Positions 45,868-53,629 of a stretch of 64,000 bases of DNA are shown one piece after another; the stretch's first letter is position 1; each line of letters starts with the position of its first letter. The stretch spans positions 6,236,394-6,300,393 of the forward strand of contig CP036432.1 in the NCBI GenBank assembly GCA_007753675.1, in the 5' to 3' direction. A program made the position numbers and the translations under genes. The notes beneath the pieces were generated by a model. The model did not search any database. It was given only the letters and a program-made list of their open reading frames with translations, and had not been told where the DNA came from. Origin of the DNA: Stieleria magnilauensis (GTDB lineage Bacteria; Planctomycetota; Planctomycetia; Pirellulales; Pirellulaceae).

Positions 45868-47751
45868 CTACCGAGTCAGTAGCAGCGAATCTCTGATGAA
45901 TTCGATCGATTCATCCCCGAGACCCAAGACCTGGGAATCACCGTCCAACGGGTCCCCAAACAAGGCGTCGATCGAATCGTCGACGAGCGTCGGGGCGATC
46001 GACGGGCCCCAGACCACCGTCGAAACGAGTGGTTTGGAATGAAAGGGCTGGATGTCGGGTTCGCCATCGGATGACACGCGATCTTCGGAATTCGAGTCCT
46101 GCGGACGCGTTTGCGCGGAAAGAAACGCGCTCTGGGCTTCGGCACCCGTCAGAGCACTCGACGCCGGTGTCACAAAAGTGAAGGCGGCATCGATTGGACT
46201 CGGTGGCGGCGCCGGGACCGGTTGGCCCAACGCCAACGTCGGAGCCGAGAACGTCTGCACGGCCGCGCTGGAGCTTGCTGCGGAAACGATGCGAATGTCG
46301 CGGGAAACCTGATTGCTGGTCGCCGCACCACCGGTCGCCTGAAACACGATCCGCCGCTGGCCGGTCGTCGGATTCGCCGACGTATTCTCGTACAGAATGC
46401 ACCGCAACGCGCCCTGGTACGTTGCCAACGTCGCGGTGCCGGTCAGGGTCAACGTGCCTGTCGTCGGATTCCAACTCGACTGAACCACCGGCGGACCGCC
46501 CAACGAAAGAACGTCGGCACCGGATTGATAGTTGTTGGTGATTCGAATCGTTGCCCCGGTGAGGACGGTCGAATCCACATCCGTGACCTTGATCGATTGG
46601 GACACGACCTTTTTAGGCGCTCTGACCTGATAGTCCTGCGGCGCCGCTTCGATACCCGCCAAGACAGGTGCCTGGTCCGCTACAGTCGTCGTGTTGTAGG
46701 CCAACGTCGCAGCATGGGTGTTTCCGAACGTCAAATACCACGGCGTTTGCAGACGTCCGTTTGCGGGCGGGATCAAGACACCAAAGCTTTCGGTCGCCAC
46801 ATCGTAGGCGCGAACCGACCCGGAAGCCGCCCCTGCGTTGATCGGTACATACAGTCGTCCGTCGGGGCCGAACAAGATCGCTTGGGCGGCGTTGTCACCT
46901 CCCAGCGGAATAAACTCACGCTGCGACTTGGTTGCAACGTCGACCACGACGATCCCATTGTCCGTTCGGTTGGGCCGAAAACTGGTCACGTACAGAGACC
47001 TTCCGTTGGGGTCAAAAACGATTCCCTCGGGGTTGTGAAGTTCGCCGGTCTGGTGAATCCCGTCGGCCGTGTTGCGTGCGATGACTTCGAAGGCCCCACT
47101 CGTTGTGTCGTTGAATCGCAACACGTAACCCGGTGCGTCTTCGGAGAACACGTCGGAGTCGAAGGCACTGTAGACCGTGACGTACAACTTGTTGTCCGGA
47201 CCGAAGACGAGCCCGCGCGGGTTGAACTCCGCGTTAAACCCGTTGGGAATCAGACTTCCAATGAATGCTCCCGTGGTCGCGTTGTATTTCGCGATCCGTG
47301 ACGGTGATGCAAAGAAGTCGGCCACATAAGCAATGTTGTCCTTGACCACGATGCCCCGGGGTGCAAACGGAGCGTTGGAACTTGAAGACGGCACCAGCGG
47401 CGACAACGCGACGCCGGTGTCTTTGTTGAATCGCAACACCTCACCGTTGAACTGGGTGTCGACATTCTGGTTGACCACCAACAGGTTGTTCCCCTGGATC
47501 ACCATGCCACGTGGCCCATGCAAACTGCTGGCGCCGCTTTGGACCAGCGTCCGGACGAATGCCCCGGTACCAGCGTCGAAGACTTGAATCGAGTTATCCG
47601 CCTGGTTTCCCAGATAAAGCAGATCGACCGCCAACAGACGGCGAGTTTCAAGAGCCTCGATCGAGAGCCTGTGGCGAACTTTCACAGAACGGTCACCAGC
47701 CTCGCCACCACGGATGCCGCGTCCTTTGGACAGCCAACGTTGAGTGTTCAT
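45868..47751 (-). CDS. Secreted LEPR-XLL-type protein with NHL-like propeller and cadherin-like domain
   Basis: The 627-residue product has the LEPR-XLL-type motif LSIEALETRRLLAVDL near residue 30, shared with the giant protein at 14-25 kb. A six-bladed NHL-like propeller follows (HGPRGMVIQGNNLLVV, APRGIVVKDNIAYVAD, NPRGLVFGPDNKLYV, NPEGIVFDPNGRSLYVTS, AAQAILFGPDGRLYV). Near residue 375-480 a cadherin-like/DUF-type beta domain (IKVTDVDSTVLTGATIRITNNY) is seen, and a low-complexity C-terminal tail without anchor. Start codon ATG 47751 is the only one preceding the motif. Likely surface or secreted; the role is unknown. Gene stands alone. Confidence 0.82.
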   Translation of the reverse strand: MNTQRWLSKGRGIRGGEAGDRSVKVRHRLSIEALETRRLLAVDLLYLGNQADNSIQVFDAGTGAFVRTLVQSGASSLHGPRGMVIQGNNLLVVNQNVDTQFNGEVLRFNKDTGVALSPLVPSSSSNAPFAPRGIVVKDNIAYVADFFASPSRIAKYNATTGAFIGSLIPNGFNAEFNPRGLVFGPDNKLYVTVYSAFDSDVFSEDAPGYVLRFNDTTSGAFEVIARNTADGIHQTGELHNPEGIVFDPNGRSLYVTSFRPNRTDNGIVVVDVATKSQREFIPLGGDNAAQAILFGPDGRLYVPINAGAASGSVRAYDVATESFGVLIPPANGRLQTPWYLTFGNTHAATLAYNTTTVADQAPVLAGIEAAPQDYQVRAPKKVVSQSIKVTDVDSTVLTGATIRITNNYQSGADVLSLGGPPVVQSSWNPTTGTLTLTGTATLATYQGALRCILYENTSANPTTGQRRIVFQATGGAATSNQVSRDIRIVSAASSSAAVQTFSAPTLALGQPVPAPPPSPIDAAFTFVTPASSALTGAEAQSAFLSAQTRPQDSNSEDRVSSDGEPDIQPFHSKPLVSTVVWGPSIAPTLVDDSIDALFGDPLDGDSQVLGLGDESIEFIRDSLLLTR

Positions 47752-48288
47752 TGATTTTCAATCGCGGGAATCGTTGGCCAGTGCTTCGAGATGGATGTCA
47801 AGGAACATCCTTGGCCGTTCCGAGTCGGATGGCAGACCAGCGACACGCTCCGGCAAGCCGCTGCACGTGTTGTTCCAGGGCCAACGTTCACTTCAGACGC
47901 AATCCTCAAACTGCACGAATCACGCCCTCTCGACCTTCATGCAAAACAACGCCAACGCCAAAACGGGAAAGTAATTATCCACTGTGGAAAACGGTTTTCC
48001 TGACAACAACGATCGGCTTTGTGCTCAAGGCGAGTAGTCGATTGCAGCTCAGTTTCCCGGTAGTGGACGAGGCGACGAGTCCTCTGCCGATATGCCAATT
48101 ACAGAGGACTCGTCGCCTCGTCCACTACCGCCTATCCGAAAACCAAGGTGCGGCGGAAGACAAGGTCCGGCGGCGCCCCGGCAGGGGTAAACAAAGCTTC
48201 CTGGATTTTTCGTGTTGGTATACAATCCTCCGCCACAGTGGAGATTGGCCGCGACCACCTGCCCGCCGGGAAGGATCTTTTAAAACCG
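47752..48288. other. Intergenic region upstream of the hybrid sensor kinase, with a perfect hairpin
   Basis: Holds the divergent starts of the LEPR-XLL protein gene (minus) and the hybrid sensor kinase gene (plus). Except for the perfect 29-bp inverted repeat at 48058-48130, I see no gene or element; open frames here are Arg-rich and unsupported. The coding frame of the kinase extends upstream to 48148 but has no signal peptide there. Confidence 0.55.
48058..48130. repeat. Perfect 29-bp inverted repeat with a 15-nt loop
   Basis: Left arm begins CGGTAGTGGACGAGGCGACG at 48058 and continues to CCTCTG at 48086. The right arm 48102-48130 (starting CAGAGGACTCGTCGCC) is its exact complement, separated by CCGATATGCCAATTA. 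A stem of this length without mismatch is unlikely by chance. No T-run follows. It lies about 160 bp before the kinase start, in the probable leader or promoter region. Confidence 0.9.
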
Positions 48289-51200
48289 ATGAAGACGCGA
48301 GCCATCACGCTGCGGCCGACAAACACCGGCTCGCCAAAGAGGTGCACGGCAATCCCCCACTTAGCGATTGGCGTGATCGCGGTCGTGGCGACGCTGAACA
48401 TCGTGACAACGCTGGACGTCGCGATTGCGGAAGAACCGTACAAAATTGAGTACTCGGACCCGCTCGCCGAACCGTGGCGGATCAGCCGGTTCCCGGAAGT
48501 GGACCACCTCAGGCTTCGCTGTCTCGAAGAGGATCTCGATGGCAACGTCTGGTTTGGCGTGCAGGACGGCGTGCTCCAATATGACGGCTACAGCTGGACC
48601 CATCACGGTAGTGACCAGGGGTTGCCGCCGTTGGAGGTGAAGTCGCTGACCACACTCGCCAACGGTGATTTGGTCGCGGCCACGCTGAGCGGACTGTATC
48701 GCAAGAGCGGCCCCCACTGGAAACGCATATTCCCCCGTGCTGACCAGCCGACGTGGGGCTTCTCGGGGGAGGTCATTGAATCACACGACGGAACGATCTG
48801 GGCCAGCTGCTCTCGCGGGCTTGTCCGACTGACCTCGGAAACGTCCACATTGTTCACGGGTCGAGAGTTTGTCGAGCTCTTCCAACGAGAAAAACTCTTC
48901 AACAAGGTCATCCCCCTACCGGACGATTGTCTCCAGCGGAAAGGCTATGACCAAACGCTCGGGATCGTCTTCAGCGGAAATCAAGTCGCGGCACTGAGCG
49001 AGAACAGTCCGGCCCGCGGCGCGGGCTTGCGTCCCAAGGACAGAGTCTTGTCCGTCAACGGCACGCCGCTCAGGAGCGTGGTCTCGTTAAGCAAAGCTCC
49101 AGGAAAGCAAATACGATTGCGAATCGAGCGTCCTACATCCGGTGAGCAACAGACGATTGTCATCGCGACGGAAGGCATCTCCGGCACCTACCTCTCGCCC
49201 TCGACCGAGTTCGTGCTGGAAGACAGCGCCGATCGCATCTGGGCCGGTGGGCTGAACGGAGTGTTGACGATGAGCCCCGACGGTGGCGAGACGTGGCGCA
49301 CCTGGACCAAGTCGGACTGCCCGGTTCAGGGTCGCGTTCACCAACTCTTGGAAACTTCCGACGGAAACGTATGGGCCTTCGCGTCACGCCAGGCAAATTG
49401 CGCCGTTTACTTTGACGGGCAACGATGGAACGACGACCATTCGACGGATCTGGGCGTCAACGTCTCCGACGCCGTGCAAGTGTCGGACGGTTCGATCTGG
49501 GTCAGTTCGTTGAACCGCATCTACGTGTACCGAAACGGTCGCTGGAAGTCATATGACGCACGCGACGCCAAGCTCCCCAGCCGCAGCCAGCGAATGCTGT
49601 CCGCCACCGATGGTTCGCTCTGGATCCTGGGAAACAACCAGCCGGTCGTGCGGATCGAATTGTCGCCGGACAAGTTCACCTCGTTAAACGGTCCGACGTA
49701 CCAATGCACGGACTCCACGGGTGCTCAATGGTTCGTCACCGATAACAAACAGCGGATCGTTCGACGCGAGGGGGGGGAAACGATCTCGTTCGGTGCCGAG
49801 GATGGCGTCATCGGTCACCCAACCAACATTGTTTCGTTGCCCAACATCGGTGTGGTCGCGATCGGCGCCCACCGTGGAACCAGCGCCGTCGCCACCTACG
49901 ATGGTCAAACGTGGACGCGTCGAACGTTCCCGGAAGTCGCCGAGGGGTTTAGCAATAAAGCGTTTACCGTCACCCGCCAGGGGCATCTCTGGGTCGGCGG
50001 CAAGAGCAAGCGTAACCGGGGGCAAGTTGGTGGCCTTGTCTCGGGTGTCGGGGACGACTGGAAACACCTGCGTCCGCCACTCGCCCCCCCCTACCTCGGA
50101 TGGATCGTGGAACTGCATGATGGCCGAATGATGGCGGGCAACAGCACCGGCGTCTGGACCTCGGGCGGAACGCATTGGTGGGCCGTCACGGATCCATTGC
50201 TCCATGGAGTTTCTTGTCCCGACGGCACGGTGGATGCGGATGGCACCGTCTGGTTGGCCTCCCGGTCCAACGGGGTGCTCCGATTTCAAAACGACAAGTG
50301 GACCTCATTGGACATTGCCGATGGACTCGCATCAAATGAAATCTCGGCGATCCACGCCGATCACCAGGGAACCGTTTGGGCCAGCACCCGAGACGGGCTT
50401 TGCCGGTTCGACGGCCAACGGTTCCGACGCATCGATTTTCCGCAGGAACTTGGACGCCGATCGATTCAGTCCAACAGCGGCGACGGGATCTGGCTCGACG
50501 GCGTGATTCGATACAGCGCCGACCCAGACCCGCCCCGAGCGACGTTGGATCAATCGACGATCACGGTGGACCCGGGCGCGCAGACCATTGTTTCCTGGTC
50601 CGGTGTTGATAAATGGAATCGGACCGCCGCCAACGACCTGCGTTGGTCATGGCGGGTCGATCGCGGCGCATGGTCTCCATTCGCGAAACAAAATCAAGTC
50701 GCTTTGGACAATCTGCCCGTGGGCAACCATACGCTGGAAGTTCGCGTTTCCGATGGCGACGCCAACGTTTCACCGGCGGCACGCGCGGTCGAAATCACGG
50801 TGCTCCAACCGTATTGGATGCGCACCTGGTTCCTGTCCGTCGCCGCGATGCTGTTGGCGTTGATCACGTGGCTGGCCACCAGTTTGATCCGCCGTACCCT
50901 CGCCCTGCGGCGGACCAACCGACAACTGCAACGGGCACGCGAAGAACTGGCCAATCAGTTTGCCGAAAAGTCGGCGCAGTTTCGAGCCATTTGCGATTGT
51001 TCACCCGTCGGCATCTTCGTCACCAACAACGCGAACGAAATCACTTATTTCAACAGCTACCTGGCGGAGGTTGCCGGACTCAAGGGCGAGCCGGAGTCGC
51101 AATCCACTTGGTTGGATGCGGTGCATCCGGACGACCGTGATCACATCCAGGCCTCGTGGCACGCCGGTGCACGAGCCAACGCCGGATCGCAGTTCAGTTT

Positions 51201-52545
51201 TTCCGGTCGATTGATGCATCCCGACGGGACCATTCGTAATTTCAACGTGGTCGCCGACCGAATCGAGCGCGACGGGCAGCGTCTCGGATACGTCGGCGCC
51301 CTCGAAGACGTCACCGAAAAGCTGATCGCCGATCAAGAACTCAAAGAAAGCAATCTGCAATTGCGCGAGGCACTCGATCGTTTGGCCAACGCCCAAGAGA
51401 TCGCCATCAAGCGTGAACGACTCAACGCGCTCGGCCGGATGGCCGCCGGCGTGGCTCACGACATCAACAATTCGCTGACACCGCTGCTGACCTACGCCGA
51501 GATGCTCGAACAAGATTCCGACCTGCAAGGGGCAAGTCGGAATTGGCTGAAACTGATTCGACTGGGCGTGACCGATACCGCCGAAACGGTTCGCCGCTTG
51601 GAACACTTTTATCGTGAATCACACAATCGGGAGTTTCTGGAAGTCCTTGACCTGGATCACATCGTCACGCAATCGGTCGAGTTGACACGCCCCCGTTGGC
51701 AAAACGACTCGCTTTCGACGGGGAAACAAATCAGCGTGCACACGGATTTCTCGGCCAATCCCTTGGTCAAGGGAAATGGGACGCAGTTGCGTGCGGTTCT
51801 GACCAATCTGATTTTCAACGCCGTCGATGCGATTGACGATCAGGGCCAGATCACCATCCGCGTCGACGCCGATGAAAGCAGCGCGATCGTCGATGTTTCC
51901 GACTCCGGCCGCGGAATGTCCGCCGAACAACTGCAACATTGCACCGAACCGTTCTACACCACCAACACCAAAGGCAGCGGCCTGGGCCTCAGTGAGTGCG
52001 ATGGCATCGTCCGCCAGCACGGCGGCAAACTGCACGTCCAATCCAGACCGGGCAAAGGAACGACGGTGCAATTTCGGTTGCCACGTGAACACGAGACACA
52101 GCCGCCGATCGACGAAGATTCGGTTCCGACTGCTGCCGCATTGGATGCCGACGCGGATGGCGCGGAGACGTCCCGCCGGGCACCCGACGAATTCCGCGTG
52201 CTGTGCATCGATGATGACGAACTGGTCCGGCAATCAACCGTCGCGGTCCTGCAATCGCTGCAACTGAGCGTCGAAACCGCCGAAGACGGCCCGACCGCCC
52301 TGAAACGGTTGCAGCAGCAAGAGTTTCAGCTGGTGCTCTGTGACCAGGGCCTGCCCGGAATGGACGGGCTGACCGTTCTCAAACACATCAAGTCACGCCA
52401 ACCGAATCTGCCCGTGATCATGGTCTCCGGTTGGTCGTTGCCGCAATACGACGGCGTGCAACCCGATGGATTTCTGGAAAAGCCATTCGCAATGCTCGAT
52501 CTGACGCAGCTGATCGAGTCGCTTTTGGAATGTGCCGACGCGTAG
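48289..52545 (+). CDS. Hybrid two-component sensor: periplasmic propeller with inserted PDZ-like domain, TM, PAS, histidine kinase, receiver
   Basis: The 1,418-residue protein starts at ATG 48289 (GGGAAGGA upstream) with a hydrophobic signal/anchor near 25-48. The periplasmic part has two-component regulator propeller repeats (DGNVWFGVQDG, DGTIWASCSRG, ADRIWAGGLNG, DGSIWVSSLNR, GTVWASTRDG). A PDZ-like segment sits between blades at about 219-294 (LGIVFSG, SENSPARGAGLRPKDRVLSVNG). A Y_Y_Y-like domain precedes the membrane helix at about 845-868. Cytoplasmic parts are a PAS domain (about 900-1010), H-box AAGVAHDINNSLTP (His1057), ATP-binding NLIFNAVDAI, SDSGRGM and GSGLGLSE, then a receiver with Asp in LCDQGLPGMDG (about 1350). 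There is no DNA-binding output, unlike Bacteroidetes HTCS proteins. Confidence 0.92.
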   Translation: MKTRAITLRPTNTGSPKRCTAIPHLAIGVIAVVATLNIVTTLDVAIAEEPYKIEYSDPLAEPWRISRFPEVDHLRLRCLEEDLDGNVWFGVQDGVLQYDGYSWTHHGSDQGLPPLEVKSLTTLANGDLVAATLSGLYRKSGPHWKRIFPRADQPTWGFSGEVIESHDGTIWASCSRGLVRLTSETSTLFTGREFVELFQREKLFNKVIPLPDDCLQRKGYDQTLGIVFSGNQVAALSENSPARGAGLRPKDRVLSVNGTPLRSVVSLSKAPGKQIRLRIERPTSGEQQTIVIATEGISGTYLSPSTEFVLEDSADRIWAGGLNGVLTMSPDGGETWRTWTKSDCPVQGRVHQLLETSDGNVWAFASRQANCAVYFDGQRWNDDHSTDLGVNVSDAVQVSDGSIWVSSLNRIYVYRNGRWKSYDARDAKLPSRSQRMLSATDGSLWILGNNQPVVRIELSPDKFTSLNGPTYQCTDSTGAQWFVTDNKQRIVRREGGETISFGAEDGVIGHPTNIVSLPNIGVVAIGAHRGTSAVATYDGQTWTRRTFPEVAEGFSNKAFTVTRQGHLWVGGKSKRNRGQVGGLVSGVGDDWKHLRPPLAPPYLGWIVELHDGRMMAGNSTGVWTSGGTHWWAVTDPLLHGVSCPDGTVDADGTVWLASRSNGVLRFQNDKWTSLDIADGLASNEISAIHADHQGTVWASTRDGLCRFDGQRFRRIDFPQELGRRSIQSNSGDGIWLDGVIRYSADPDPPRATLDQSTITVDPGAQTIVSWSGVDKWNRTAANDLRWSWRVDRGAWSPFAKQNQVALDNLPVGNHTLEVRVSDGDANVSPAARAVEITVLQPYWMRTWFLSVAAMLLALITWLATSLIRRTLALRRTNRQLQRAREELANQFAEKSAQFRAICDCSPVGIFVTNNANEITYFNSYLAEVAGLKGEPESQSTWLDAVHPDDRDHIQASWHAGARANAGSQFSFSGRLMHPDGTIRNFNVVADRIERDGQRLGYVGALEDVTEKLIADQELKESNLQLREALDRLANAQEIAIKRERLNALGRMAAGVAHDINNSLTPLLTYAEMLEQDSDLQGASRNWLKLIRLGVTDTAETVRRLEHFYRESHNREFLEVLDLDHIVTQSVELTRPRWQNDSLSTGKQISVHTDFSANPLVKGNGTQLRAVLTNLIFNAVDAIDDQGQITIRVDADESSAIVDVSDSGRGMSAEQLQHCTEPFYTTNTKGSGLGLSECDGIVRQHGGKLHVQSRPGKGTTVQFRLPREHETQPPIDEDSVPTAAALDADADGAETSRRAPDEFRVLCIDDDELVRQSTVAVLQSLQLSVETAEDGPTALKRLQQQEFQLVLCDQGLPGMDGLTVLKHIKSRQPNLPVIMVSGWSLPQYDGVQPDGFLEKPFAMLDLTQLIESLLECADA

Positions 52546-53017
52546 ACAGTCGGGGTCGCAGAAATCATCCCCTCGCTGCGCTCGACCCTCCCGCACAGAG
52601 GTCGTGCGGTTTTCAAGTTGTTGATCACAAGGGGTTTTCGTCACTCTCCGCCGGGGCATTGGTATCTGAACACGTCGCTGTTTGCCCAAGGGGCATGCAT
52701 ATCCATAGCCTGGGGCAAGCAAACCGAGCATTTGCGAGGGTTGCGCCGCCCCAGGAATCTCATTGCAATGAGGTTCAATTTGGCCAACGGCCATGCACAA
52801 CCTTCGCGTTTGACGAGGCATTTGTGTATGGCCGTTGGCCAATTCCTCCGTTCTCGTTTGCGGAACTTGGGCGATGCCCAAGGCTATGGATGTGAACGGC
52901 CGTTGGCCGAAACCATCCATCGAAAACGCCCGAGACGGGGATTCCGGAAAAAGATGCCGGAAACTTGCTAATAAATTCCTTCGCGATGAGTCTGTTCCTG
53001 TGCGAGGATAAGGGGTC
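52546..53017. other. Repeat-rich intergenic region before the ECF sigma gene
   Basis: About 470 bp with no supported gene. It contains a second copy of the AGCCTGGGG repeat family and further inverted segments (52681-52912). The last 100 bp before the sigma factor gene are unique and should contain its promoter; the AT-rich ACTTGCTAATAAATTCC near 52970 is a possible -10 neighbourhood but cannot be assigned reliably. Confidence 0.6.
52681..52912. repeat. Dispersed palindromic repeat cluster (AGCCTGGGG family copy 2 plus GGCCAACGGCC hairpins)
   Basis: Opens TTTGCCCAAGGGGCATGCAT and ATAGCCTGGGG, as in the copy at 34046. TTGGCCAACGGCCATGCACAA at about 52779 faces TTGTGTATGGCCGTTGGCCAA at about 52822 as an imperfect inverted repeat, and CATATCCATAGCC faces GGCTATGGATGTG. 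The cluster ends with GAACGGCCGTTGGCC. The parts look like nested or overlapping repeat units; none encodes protein. Confidence 0.7.
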
Positions 53018-53629
53018 GTGATTCAATTTCGCCAGGCGAACCGAACCGAATACATGCTGAAACAGACTCCTGATGTCAAACAATCGGGCGCCGAGGGCGA
53101 GTGTCAGCTGCCCCTGCGCGCCTTGTTTGAAACCGAGGAGACGCCGCTGTTGCGTTACGCGTTTTCGCTGACCGGACGGCGTGCGGTGGCAGAAGAGATC
53201 GTTCAAGACGTTTTTTTGCAGCTGCACGCCCGCTGGGATCAGGTGGACTCGCCCAAGGCGTGGCTGTTCCGCAGCGTCCGCAATCGGGCCTTCAGCTACA
53301 TCCGACACATCAAACGCGAATCGCTCTCCAGCGATGACGGCAAACCGTCATCGGACTACAGCGACACCGGCTTCAACGAAACCGGAGACGAGACGCCTGA
53401 AGACATGCTGCTGCGAATGGAAGCCGCCGGCGCGCTGCGCCAAAGCTTGCTGGAACTCGATGAAGCGGATCGGCAGCTGGTCAGGTTGAAGTATTTCGAA
53501 GACCTCACTTACCGCGACATCAGCATCCAAACCGGGCTCACCATCGGCAACGTGGGCTACCGATTGCACCACATTTTAAAAAAGCTGGCCGGCAAACTCC
53601 GACCACTCGGAATCGACGGAAGCTCATGA
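53018..53629 (+). CDS. ECF-type RNA polymerase sigma factor
   Basis: The 203-residue product has sigma-70 region 2 (RALFETEETPLLRYAFSLTG, AEEIVQDVFLQLHARWD, SPKAWLFRSVRNRAFSYIR) and region 4 (LLELDEADRQLVRLKYFEDLTYRDISIQTGLTIGNVGYRLHHILKKL split by the turn at DISIQTGL), with the acidic linker expected between. Region 1 is absent, so it is extracytoplasmic-function type. GTG 53018 is used; ATG 53054 is an alternative 12 codons in and cannot be excluded. The stop overlaps the start of the next gene (ATGA), which encodes a membrane protein with an anti-sigma-like N terminus, its probable regulator. Confidence 0.93.
   Translation: MIQFRQANRTEYMLKQTPDVKQSGAEGECQLPLRALFETEETPLLRYAFSLTGRRAVAEEIVQDVFLQLHARWDQVDSPKAWLFRSVRNRAFSYIRHIKRESLSSDDGKPSSDYSDTGFNETGDETPEDMLLRMEAAGALRQSLLELDEADRQLVRLKYFEDLTYRDISIQTGLTIGNVGYRLHHILKKLAGKLRPLGIDGSS

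Noticed and set aside
46111..47301. A 396-codon open frame on the plus strand
   Set aside because: Antisense to the LEPR-XLL propeller gene; Arg-rich, without motifs.
47511..48449. A 312-codon open frame on the plus strand spanning the intergenic hairpin
   Set aside because: It begins antisense to one gene and ends inside another in a different frame, and the composition is not protein-like.
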